Source: an uncultured Oscillospiraceae bacterium (GTDB taxonomy: Bacteria; Bacillota; Clostridia; Oscillospirales; Ruminococcaceae). From it: 37,189 nt of DNA. The DNA is taken from the NCBI GenBank assembly GCA_949291395.1, contig CASEVW010000094.1, positions 1-37,189 on the forward strand, written 5' to 3'. The notes under the pieces were generated by a model, which searched no databases, was not told the DNA's origin, and was given only the letters and a program-made list of their open reading frames with translations. Made by a program: the position numbers and the translations under genes. Each line of letters begins with the position of its first letter. Position 1 is the first letter of the stretch. Positions 23,100 to 30,670 of the stretch are shown in pieces.

Positions 23100-23912
23100 T
23101 CACAGTTCGGCCACGATGCCGCTGACCAGCGTTTGCAGCACCTGGGCCCGCTGGTTGGCGATCTCGATGACCTCGTCACCGGAAAGCTTTTTCTTTTCGA
23201 TGCCGGCGGCCATGTTGGTGATCAGGCTCATGGCCAGCACCTTCAGGCCGCAGTGGCTGGCGGCGATGACCTCAGGCACGGTGCTCATGCCCACGGCGTC
23301 CGCGCCCAAGGTGCGGAACGCACGGATCTCGGCGGGGGTCTCGTAACTGGGGCCCATATAGCCCAGGTACACGCCCTTTTGCAGCTTTACGCCCTGACGC
23401 TCCGCCACCCGGAAAGCCAGTTCCCGCAGCTCGGGGGTGTAGGCGAAGGTCATATCGCAGAAGCGGGGGCCGACGGCCTCATCGTTGGGGCCGGTGAGGG
23501 GGTTGGCGCCCATGAAGTTGATGTGATCCTCCAGCACCATCAGATCGCCGATGGAAAAGCTGGTGTTCACGCCGCCGGCGGCGTTGGTCAGGATCAGGGT
23601 CTCCACCCCCAGGGCCTTCATCACCCGGATGGGGAAGACGATGTCCTGCATGGAATGGCCCTCGTAAAAATGCAGGCGGCCCTGCATGCACAGCACCGGC
23701 TTGCCCGCCAGGCGGCCCGCCACAAAACGGCCCGCATGGCCCGGCGCGGTGGACACCGCAAACCCGGGGATCTCGCCATAGGGCACGTATACGGGCCCTT
23801 CGATCTGCTGGGCCAGGCCGCCCAGACCGCTGCCCAGCACGATGCCCACCGTGGGCGTTTCGGGCAGACGCTGCCGCAGCAGGGCGGCAGCCTTTTCAAT
23901 GGTCTCGATCAT
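23100..23912 (-). CDS. punA: Purine nucleoside phosphorylase
   Basis: 270 residues, the length of the trimeric PNP family (PF01048). Characteristic segments are GIVLGSGLGGLA near the N-terminus (phosphate loop), GHAGRFVAG, MQGRLHFYEGHSMQDI, TNAAGGVN, YMGPSYETPAEI and GADAVGMSTVPEVIAASHCGL. It splits purine nucleosides such as guanosine and inosine with phosphate to free base and ribose-1-phosphate, in purine salvage. The ATG has AGGAGG upstream. The 5' leader has a 7-bp hairpin, CTGCCGT/ACGGCAG (23933-23950), of unknown use. First gene of the leftward punA-mrp-small membrane protein group. Confidence 0.95.
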   Translation of the reverse strand: MIETIEKAAALLRQRLPETPTVGIVLGSGLGGLAQQIEGPVYVPYGEIPGFAVSTAPGHAGRFVAGRLAGKPVLCMQGRLHFYEGHSMQDIVFPIRVMKALGVETLILTNAAGGVNTSFSIGDLMVLEDHINFMGANPLTGPNDEAVGPRFCDMTFAYTPELRELAFRVAERQGVKLQKGVYLGYMGPSYETPAEIRAFRTLGADAVGMSTVPEVIAASHCGLKVLAMSLITNMAAGIEKKKLSGDEVIEIANQRAQVLQTLVSGIVAEL

Positions 23913-24100
23913 TTATTGTTTCCTCCTGAATGCTGCCGTGAAAACGGCAGGGATAAACTGCTCTTTATTTTAACACAAACGGCAAAAAAATAAAAGCATC
24001 CCGCAAGCCCGTGCAAAGATTTGTGCGCACATACCCGGCGGCCATGGCGCATATCCATTGGTAGGGCCGCCTCTGCGGCCGGAAAGCGGAGGGCATCTGC

Positions 24101-25645
24101 ATGGGAAAAGCGATACTGTATTTAAAAAACGCGGCGATCCTTACGATCACCGGCCTGGGGCTGCGGGCGGCGGGCATGTTCTTCCGGGTGTACATCGCCG
24201 GGCAGATCGGCGCGGAGGGCATGGGGCTTTACCAACTGATCTTCACCATCTACAGCCTGTGTATCACGGTGGCCACCTCCGGCGTGTCGGTGGCCGCCAC
24301 CCGTCTGGCCGCCGAAGAACTGACCCAGCCGGACATGGGCCGGGCCCGGGGCGTGCTGGGCAAGGTGATGCGCCTGGGGCTGGCGCTGGGCCTTGCGGCG
24401 GGGGCGGCCCAGTTTTTGCTGGCCTACCCGGCGGCGAAGTACTGGCTGGGGGATGCCCGGGCGGTGCTCTCGCTGCGCATCCTGGCGCCCAGCCTGCCCT
24501 TTATGGCCCTGGCGGCGGCGGCCCGGGGCTACTTTTTTGCCCGGCGGCAGGTGGGGCCGGGGGCCAGGGCACAGATCTACGAGCAGATCATCCGCATCGG
24601 TCTCGTGCTGCTGGTGATGCCCAGGGTGATGGACTGGGGCGTGCAGTATGCCTGCGCCGCCGTGGTGCTGGGCAATACCGTAAGCGAGATCGCCTCGGCT
24701 CTGTTCATGGCTTACCATTATAAAAGGGATACCCACCGCCTGTTTGACGGGGCAAAAGCGAACGCCCCGGCGGGCACCACCGGCCGGCTGTGGCGCATCG
24801 TGGCCCCGGTGGAAGGAGGGCGCTGCCTGGACAGCGCCCTGCGCACCGTGGAGAACACCCTGGTGCCCGCCTGCCTTTTGCGCTTTCTGGGCAGCCGGGA
24901 GGAATCGCTGGCCCAGTTCGGGGCGCTGAAAGGCATGGCCATGCCGGTGCTGCTGTTCCCGTTTTCCTTTTTGAACCCGCTGGCCACCCTGCTGCTGCCG
25001 GAGGTCACCGAGGCTCACATCTTAGGCAAGCGCCGGACGCTGGAGACCCTGGTGGGGCGCATCATGCTGTTCACCACCACCTTTTCGGTGCTGGCGGGCG
25101 GGCTGATCACCCTGTACGCCTACCCGCTGGGGCGCATCCTGTACCAGGACGAGACCATCGGTTTTTACCTGCGGGTATTGGCTCCGGTGCTGCCGGGGAT
25201 GTACCTGGACGCCATGGGGGACGCGGTGCTCAAGGGCCTGGGGGAAGAGGTGGCCACCTTCCGCTACAGCATCTGGGACTCCACACTGCGCATTGTGCTG
25301 GTGCTGGCGCTGATGCCCCGCTTTGGCATGAAGGGCTTTTTGTTCGTGACCCTCTGCTCCAACATCCTGTCGGCGCTGCTCAACATCTTCCGCATCGAAA
25401 AGGTGGCGGGCATCAAGACCCGGTGGTATCGCTGGTTTTTGCAGCCCATGCTGCTGTTCGGCCTGGCGGCGGTGCTGGGGGAGGGCAGCCTGCGGCTGCT
25501 GGGCGTTGCCGGCGACTGGCAGCGCCTGGTGCTGGGGGGGCTGGTCATCGCCTGCCTTTACTGCCTGTTCATGCTGCGGTTCGGCCTGGGGGACGTGGTA
25601 AAGACCCTGCTGGCCAAGCGAAAGGCAAGCGGGGCCGGCGCTTGA
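24101..25645 (+). CDS. SpoVB/MurJ-like polysaccharide flippase (MVF family)
   Basis: 514 residues with about 14 hydrophobic helices, of the MOP superfamily. The N-terminus LKNAAILTITGLGLRAAGMFFRVYIA and IGAEGMGLYQL are typical of SpoVB/YtgP-type lipid-linked oligosaccharide flippases of Firmicutes. Members move lipid II or other undecaprenyl-linked precursors in vegetative or spore cell-wall synthesis. Whether this is the spore-specific SpoVB or a vegetative paralogue cannot be decided, and spore formation should not be inferred from it alone. It is GC-rich throughout and unrelated in position to the capsule flippase. ATG at 24101; a GGAGGG site lies upstream with somewhat long spacing. Confidence 0.9.
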   Translation: MGKAILYLKNAAILTITGLGLRAAGMFFRVYIAGQIGAEGMGLYQLIFTIYSLCITVATSGVSVAATRLAAEELTQPDMGRARGVLGKVMRLGLALGLAAGAAQFLLAYPAAKYWLGDARAVLSLRILAPSLPFMALAAAARGYFFARRQVGPGARAQIYEQIIRIGLVLLVMPRVMDWGVQYACAAVVLGNTVSEIASALFMAYHYKRDTHRLFDGAKANAPAGTTGRLWRIVAPVEGGRCLDSALRTVENTLVPACLLRFLGSREESLAQFGALKGMAMPVLLFPFSFLNPLATLLLPEVTEAHILGKRRTLETLVGRIMLFTTTFSVLAGGLITLYAYPLGRILYQDETIGFYLRVLAPVLPGMYLDAMGDAVLKGLGEEVATFRYSIWDSTLRIVLVLALMPRFGMKGFLFVTLCSNILSALLNIFRIEKVAGIKTRWYRWFLQPMLLFGLAAVLGEGSLRLLGVAGDWQRLVLGGLVIACLYCLFMLRFGLGDVVKTLLAKRKASGAGA

Positions 25646-25677
25646 AAAAGGCGGCGGGAAAAATCGGCGGCCGCGCC

Positions 25678-25706
25678 TTGACTTTTTCTGTGTAATATGA
25701 TATAAG
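25678..25706 (+). promoter_or_regulatory. Promoter of the ileS T-box transcript
   Basis: TTGACT (25678-25683), a 17-bp spacer and TATAAG (25701-25706) with a TGn extension form a good sigma-70/A promoter, located about 30 nt before the T-box leader and 33 bp after the flippase stop. Confidence 0.75.
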
Positions 25707-25734
25707 TGTAACTGTTAACATAGACACAGAGAAC

Positions 25735-25964
25735 AGCTGTGATGGAGACAGTAATCCCGGTGCAAACGCCGCAGCGAGCGGGGGAGAGTGCAAGCCCCGC
25801 GCCAGTAGCGCCCGGACGAAGATCACTCCGGAGCTGCGGGCTGAACTTACAGTAAGCGCCGCCGGCATTCCGCCGTTACCGGAAGCGTGTATGATGGTAC
25901 ACAGCAATAGGTGGTACAACGAAAGCGCAAAGCCTTCGCCCTGTTTGCAGGGTGAAGGCTTTTT
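25735..25964 (+). promoter_or_regulatory. T-box riboswitch, isoleucine specifier, controlling ileS
   Basis: The leader has the order of a T-box. It begins with a Stem I region from about 25735. The specifier is ATC (25822-25824), set in GAAGATCACTCCGGAGCTG, and reads as an isoleucine codon. The conserved T-box sequence AGGTGGTACAACG lies at 25909-25921. An intrinsic terminator (arms 25929-25943 and 25948-25962, one G-T wobble, then T residues) follows. Uncharged tRNA-Ile would stabilise the antiterminator and allow read-through into ileS. The match of specifier to the downstream gene makes the call firm. Confidence 0.93.
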
Positions 25965-26020
25965 CTGTTGTCTGGCAACGCATCTGCCAAAGGGCAAAAA
26001 CAAGGAGGACGAGATTTAAG

Positions 26021-29000
26021 ATGTACGAAAAAGTAAACCCGAATCTCAATTTCGTTGACCGGGAAAAGGACGTGCTCAAGTTCTGGAAAGAGCGGCACAT
26101 CTTTGAAAAAAGCATCGATTCCCGCAAGGAAGGCCCGACCTATATGTTCTACGACGGCCCTCCCACGGCCAACGGCAAGCCCCACATCGGCCATGTGGAG
26201 ACCCGCGTCATCAAGGACATGATCCCCCGTTACCGGGCCATGAAGGGATGCAAGGTGCCCCGCAAGGCCGGCTGGGATACCCACGGCCTGCCCGTTGAGC
26301 TGGAAGTGGAAAAGCTGCTGGGTCTGGACGGCAAGGAGCAGATCGAGAAGTATGGTCTGGAACCCTTCATCGAAAAGTGCAAGGAGAGCGTGTGGAAGTA
26401 CAAGGGCATGTGGGAGGATTTCTCCAACACCGTCGGCTTCTGGGCGGACATGGACGACCCCTACGTGACCTACCACAACAGTTTCATCGAGTCCGAGTGG
26501 TGGGCGCTCAAGCAGATCTGGGAAAAGGGCCTTTTGTACAAGGGCTTTAAGATCGTTCCCTACTGCCCCCGCTGTGGCACCCCGTTGTCCAGCCATGAGG
26601 TTGCCCAGGGCTATAAGGACGTGAAGGAGCGCAGCGCCATCGCCAAGTTCAAGGCCAAAGGCGAGGACGCTTACATCCTGGCCTGGACCACCACCCCCTG
26701 GACCCTGCCCTCCAACGTGGCGCTGTGCGTCAACCCGGACGAGACCTATGTGAAGGTCAAGATGAACGAGGACGGCACCGTCTATTACATCGCCCAGGCC
26801 CTGGCCGACACCGTGCTGGGCGAGGGCAGCTACACCGTTCTGGAAAGCTACCAGGGCAAGGACCTGGAGTACAAGGAGTACGAGCCTCTGTTCGACTTCG
26901 TCTCCCCCAAAGAGAAGTGCTGGTATGTGACCTGCGACAGCTACGTCACCCTCACCGACGGTACCGGCATCGTTCACATCGCCCCCGCCTTTGGTGAGGA
27001 CGACTCCAACGTGGGCCGCAAGTACGGCCTGCCCTTCGTGCAGCTGGTGGACGCTAAAGGCTGCATGACCAAGGAGACCAAGTGGGAAGGCCTGTTCTGC
27101 AAAAAGGCCGACAAGGAAGTGCTGAAGGACCTGGAGATCCGGGGCCTGCTGTTCAGCGCGCCTGTGTTCGAGCACAGCTATCCCCACTGCTGGCGCTGCG
27201 ACACCCCGCTGATCTACTACGCAAGAGACTCCTGGTTCGTCAAGATGACCGCCGTCAAGGAGGATCTGATCCGCAACAACAACACCGTCAACTGGGTGCC
27301 CGCCAGCTTGGGCAAGGGCCGCTTTGGCGACTGGCTGGAAAACGTGCAGGATTGGGGCATCAGCCGCAACCGGTACTGGGGCACCCCGCTGAACATCTGG
27401 GAATGTGAGTGCGGCTGCCGCCATGCCATCGGCAGCATCGAAGAGCTGAAGAGCATGTCCGACAACTGCCCCGATGACATCGAGCTGCACCGCCCCTACA
27501 TCGACGCGGTCACCATCAAGTGCCCGGACTGCGGCAAGCAGATGAAACGTGTGCCGGAGGTCATCGACTGCTGGTTCGACTCCGGTTCCATGCCCTTTGC
27601 CCAGTATCACTATCCGTTTGAGAACAAGGAGCTGTTTGAGTCCCAGTTCCCGGCGGACTTCATCTCCGAGGCGGTGGACCAGACCCGCGGCTGGTTCTAC
27701 TCCCTGATGGCCATCTCCACCCTGCTGTTCAACAAGGCACCCTTCAAGAACGTGGTGGTCATGGGCCATGTGCAGGACGAGAACGGCCAGAAGATGTCCA
27801 AGTCCAAGGGCAACGCGGTAGATCCCTTCGACGCTCTGGCTACCTACGGCGCCGACGCCATCCGCTGGTACTTCTACACCGCCGGTGCGCCCTGGCTGCC
27901 CAAGCGCTTCTCCGGCAAGGCCGTGCAGGAGGGCCAGCGCAAGTTCATGGGCACTTTGTGGAACACCTACGCCTTCTTCATCCTGTACGCCAACATCGAC
28001 GAGTTCGATCCCACCCAGTACACCCTGGAAAGGGACAAGCTGGGCGTTATGGACCGGTGGATCCTGTCTAAGATGAACACTATGGTCAAGACCGTGGACA
28101 CCGAGCTGGACCAGTACGCCATCCCGGAGGCCGCCCGCGCCCTGCAGGAGTTCGTGGACGATCTGTCCAACTGGTATGTGCGCCGCAGCCGTGAGCGTTT
28201 CTGGGCCAAGGGCATGGAGCAGGACAAGATCAACGCTTACATGACCCTGTACACCGCGCTGGTCACCGTGTGCAAGGCTGCCGCCCCCATGATCCCCTTC
28301 ATGGCCGAGAGCATCTACCAGAACATGGTGCGCAGCGTGGACAACAACGCCCCCGAAAGCGTGCATCTGTGCGACTTCCCGGTGGTGGACGAGCAGTTCG
28401 TGGACGCCGGCCTGGAGCGTGACATGGAGCTGGTGCTGGACGTGGTGGTCCTGGGCCGTTCCGCCCGCAATGGCGCCAACCGGAAAAACCGTCAGCCCCT
28501 GGCGGAAATGTTCGTGAAGGCCCCCGAGACCCTCAGCGAGTTCTATGTGGAGATCATCCGGGACGAGCTGAACGTGAAGAAGGTCACCTTCACCGACGAT
28601 ATGTCCATGTTCACCAACTACACCTTCAAGCCCCAGCTCAAGACCCTGGGACCCAAGTACGGCAAGCAGCTGGGCGAGATCCGCACCCAGCTGGCCGAGC
28701 TGAACGGCTCTGCCGCCAAGAAGGAGCTGGACGAGACCGGCAGCCTGACCCTGACCCTCTCCACCGGCGAGATCAAGCTGGCTCCCGAAGACCTGCTGAT
28801 CGAGATGACCCGCAGCGAGCGGTACTTCTCGGTGGAGGATGCCCAGGTCACCGTGGCGCTGGACACCGAGCTCACCCCCGAGCTGATCGAGGAGGGCTTC
28901 GTGCGCGAGCTGGTGAGCAAGCTGCAGACCATGCGTAAGGAAGCGGGCTTCAATGTGGAGGACCACATCACCGCCTACGCCGACAAGAACGACAAGATCA

Positions 29001-29140
29001 CCGCCCTGATGGAGGCCAACAAGGCCGCCATCGCCGCCGACGTGCTGGCGGACGCCATCGTCACCGGCAGCACCGACGGTTACGTGAAGGAATGGGATGT
29101 GAACGGTGAGACCGTCACCCTGGGCGTGAAGAAGGTTTGA
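26021..29140 (+). CDS. ileS: Isoleucyl-tRNA synthetase, type 2
   Basis: 1,039 residues. It charges tRNA-Ile with isoleucine. Class I motifs are HIGH (H55-I-G-H58) and KMSKS (K591-S595). The segment GWDTHGLPVE, with Thr where IleRS1 has Cys, the long 1,040-residue size and the C-terminal region without an obvious zinc-finger ending all fit the IleRS2 type, known for low mupirocin sensitivity. The editing (CP1) domain lies about 200-400 and the anticodon-binding domain after about 690. The ATG at 26021 has AAGGAGG at 26002-26008. Expression is under the T-box leader. Codon use is highly biased to C/G-ending codons, consistent with strong expression. Confidence 0.97.
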   Translation: MYEKVNPNLNFVDREKDVLKFWKERHIFEKSIDSRKEGPTYMFYDGPPTANGKPHIGHVETRVIKDMIPRYRAMKGCKVPRKAGWDTHGLPVELEVEKLLGLDGKEQIEKYGLEPFIEKCKESVWKYKGMWEDFSNTVGFWADMDDPYVTYHNSFIESEWWALKQIWEKGLLYKGFKIVPYCPRCGTPLSSHEVAQGYKDVKERSAIAKFKAKGEDAYILAWTTTPWTLPSNVALCVNPDETYVKVKMNEDGTVYYIAQALADTVLGEGSYTVLESYQGKDLEYKEYEPLFDFVSPKEKCWYVTCDSYVTLTDGTGIVHIAPAFGEDDSNVGRKYGLPFVQLVDAKGCMTKETKWEGLFCKKADKEVLKDLEIRGLLFSAPVFEHSYPHCWRCDTPLIYYARDSWFVKMTAVKEDLIRNNNTVNWVPASLGKGRFGDWLENVQDWGISRNRYWGTPLNIWECECGCRHAIGSIEELKSMSDNCPDDIELHRPYIDAVTIKCPDCGKQMKRVPEVIDCWFDSGSMPFAQYHYPFENKELFESQFPADFISEAVDQTRGWFYSLMAISTLLFNKAPFKNVVVMGHVQDENGQKMSKSKGNAVDPFDALATYGADAIRWYFYTAGAPWLPKRFSGKAVQEGQRKFMGTLWNTYAFFILYANIDEFDPTQYTLERDKLGVMDRWILSKMNTMVKTVDTELDQYAIPEAARALQEFVDDLSNWYVRRSRERFWAKGMEQDKINAYMTLYTALVTVCKAAAPMIPFMAESIYQNMVRSVDNNAPESVHLCDFPVVDEQFVDAGLERDMELVLDVVVLGRSARNGANRKNRQPLAEMFVKAPETLSEFYVEIIRDELNVKKVTFTDDMSMFTNYTFKPQLKTLGPKYGKQLGEIRTQLAELNGSAAKKELDETGSLTLTLSTGEIKLAPEDLLIEMTRSERYFSVEDAQVTVALDTELTPELIEEGFVRELVSKLQTMRKEAGFNVEDHITAYADKNDKITALMEANKAAIAADVLADAIVTGSTDGYVKEWDVNGETVTLGVKKV

Positions 29141-29181
29141 CCGCCTTCCGAAGCTGCCCGGCGAACAACGTAAAGTGAACA

Positions 29182-29226
29182 CCCCCTGCCGCCTTTGCAG
29201 CAGCGAAGGCGGCAGGGGGCTTTTTT
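29182..29226 (+). terminator. Intrinsic terminator of ileS
   Basis: CCCCCTGCCGCCTT (29182-29195) pairs perfectly with AAGGCGGCAGGGGG (29206-29219), followed by T residues at 29221-29226. Confidence 0.92.
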
Positions 29227-29237
29227 GTTTGCACACG

Positions 29238-29266
29238 TTGCAAAGCCGGAATGCCAGAACTATAAT
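29238..29266 (+). promoter_or_regulatory. Promoter of the radical-SAM gene
   Basis: TTGCAA (29238-29243), a 17-bp spacer and a perfect TATAAT (29261-29266) lie about 40 nt before the ATG at 29305. Confidence 0.7.
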
Positions 29267-29304
29267 GAGGATAGCAGGATCAAAAAGAATGTGAGGAAAC
29301 TTGT

Positions 29305-30423
29305 ATGCCGCCTATCACCATCATGCTGAAACCGGCCTCCGGCCTTTGCGATATGCGCTGCCGCTACTGCTTCTATGCGGACGAGATGGCCCGGCGCGAA
29401 ACGCCTTCCTATGGCATTATGACGGATCAAACGCTGGAAGCGGTGATCCGGCGCACCCTGGCCTTTGCTCAGAACAGCTGTTCCTTTGTGTACCAGGGCG
29501 GGGAACCCACCCTGGCCGGGCTGGATTTTTTCAAAAAAGCCCTGGACTATCAAAAAAAGTGGAACGTGAACCGGGTACAGATCGCAAATTCCATCCAGAC
29601 CAACGGGTATTCCCTGGATGAGGAATGGGCGGCCTTTTTTGCCCAGAATCACTTTTTGGTGGGAATCTCGCTGGACGGCCCCAAGGAGATCCACGACGCA
29701 AACCGGCTGGATGCCGCCGGCAAGGGGACCTACAACCGGGTGATGCACGCCATCCAGCTGCTGCGGCAGCATCAGGTGGAGTTCAACATCCTAACTGTGG
29801 TCACCCGGCAGGCCGCCCGCAGCACCGGAAAGATCTACGGCTTTTTCCAGCGCAACGGCCTTACCTACCAGCAGTACATCCCCTGCCTGGATCCAATGGG
29901 AGAGCCGGGGAGCACCCCGTACTCCCTCACCGCCCAGGCCTTTGAACAGCATTTAAAGACCCTGTTCGACCATTGGTATCAGCAGGCGATGCGGGGGGAG
30001 CTTATTTATAATCGGTATTTCTTTGATCTGTTGGCCATTTTGAACGGCGGCCAGCCGGAGTCCTGCGAGATGCAGGGCGTTTGCGGCCGGCAGTTCGTGG
30101 TGGAGGCGGACGGCAGCGTGTATCCCTGCGATTTTTATATGCTGGACGAATACCGCTTGGGCAATTTGGTAACGGACGACTTTGCGGCCATCGAGGCGCG
30201 GCGGCAGGGGATCGACTTCATCGGTTCCTCCGCCCGCATGAAGGAAAGCTGCCAAGGCTGCAAATGGTTTGCGCTGTGCCGGGGCGGCTGCCGCAGGCAC
30301 TGGGAAATGGCAGGCGGCCCAAAACCGCAAAACCTGTTCTGCCAGGCCTACCAGGGCTTTTTGGAATACGCGCTGCCCCGATTACAGAGGCTCAGCCGCC
30401 AGCTGCGCCAGGCAGGACGGTAA
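29305..30423 (+). CDS. Radical SAM/SPASM protein, anaerobic sulfatase-maturase-like
   Basis: 372 residues. The radical-SAM cluster motif is C15-DMR-C19-RY-C22, followed by VYQGGEPTLAG and the substrate-region GISLDGPKEIHDANR. The C-terminal SPASM region has cysteines in CEMQGVCGRQF, YPCDFY and CQGCKWFALCRGGC, which bind two auxiliary clusters. This is the anSME pattern: the enzyme oxidises a Cys or Ser of a sulfatase to formylglycine. No sulfatase gene is in the window, so the client would be encoded elsewhere; a peptide-modifying relative is a less likely alternative. ATG at 29305 follows GTGAGGAAA. It has its own promoter and terminator next to the secreted M60 protease gene. Confidence 0.88.
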   Translation: MPPITIMLKPASGLCDMRCRYCFYADEMARRETPSYGIMTDQTLEAVIRRTLAFAQNSCSFVYQGGEPTLAGLDFFKKALDYQKKWNVNRVQIANSIQTNGYSLDEEWAAFFAQNHFLVGISLDGPKEIHDANRLDAAGKGTYNRVMHAIQLLRQHQVEFNILTVVTRQAARSTGKIYGFFQRNGLTYQQYIPCLDPMGEPGSTPYSLTAQAFEQHLKTLFDHWYQQAMRGELIYNRYFFDLLAILNGGQPESCEMQGVCGRQFVVEADGSVYPCDFYMLDEYRLGNLVTDDFAAIEARRQGIDFIGSSARMKESCQGCKWFALCRGGCRRHWEMAGGPKPQNLFCQAYQGFLEYALPRLQRLSRQLRQAGR

Positions 30424-30469
30424 AAAACGCCGGGGCAGAGAAAAAGAGAGCGAAACGGCGCTGTTTTTT

Positions 30470-30502
30470 GGCCAGATCCAGGAATGGTCTGGCCGCATTT
30501 TT
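30470..30502 (+). terminator. Terminator after the radical-SAM gene
   Basis: GGCCAGA (30470-30476) pairs with TCTGGCC (30488-30494), extended by CC/GG across a T mismatch, and is followed by a T-rich tract. T residues also precede the stem. Confidence 0.7.
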
Positions 30503-30552
30503 TGTTTCGTATGCAAAAAACGTAATAGTTAAAAAATAAATGATAATTAGTG

Positions 30553-30581
30553 TTGAAAAAGTAAAATTTAACTGATATAAT
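30553..30581 (+). promoter_or_regulatory. Promoter of the M60 protease operon
   Basis: TTGAAA (30553-30558), a 17-bp spacer and a perfect TATAAT (30576-30581) with a TGn extension. The sequence upstream (30525-30552) is A/T-rich like an UP element. The leader of about 85 nt contains a 7-bp hairpin. Confidence 0.8.
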
Positions 30582-30599
30582 GGTACCTGCTACAATCAC

Positions 30600-30627
30600 C
30601 GGATCTGACAGGATTTGACGAGATCCG
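30600..30627 (+). promoter_or_regulatory. Leader hairpin before the M60 protease gene
   Basis: CGGATCT (30600-30606) pairs perfectly with AGATCCG (30621-30627) around a 14-nt loop. It begins about 18 nt after the -10 box, so it may be an operator or an mRNA 5' structure. Confidence 0.35.
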
Positions 30628-30670
30628 ATGAAAGATAGATATTTTGAACGAAAGGATAAGCAATCGAACC

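Noticed and set aside
24101..25645. Assigning the second flippase to the capsule pathway
   Set aside because: It is 7 kb away, GC-rich and of the SpoVB/MurJ type, while the capsule cluster already has its own Wzx.
25847..29236. Long open frame (over 1,100 codons) on the minus strand opposite ileS
   Set aside because: It is the antisense shadow of a GC-biased gene: low-complexity His/Gly/Leu/Val-rich translation, no family match, no ribosome binding site, and ileS on the plus strand is unambiguous.
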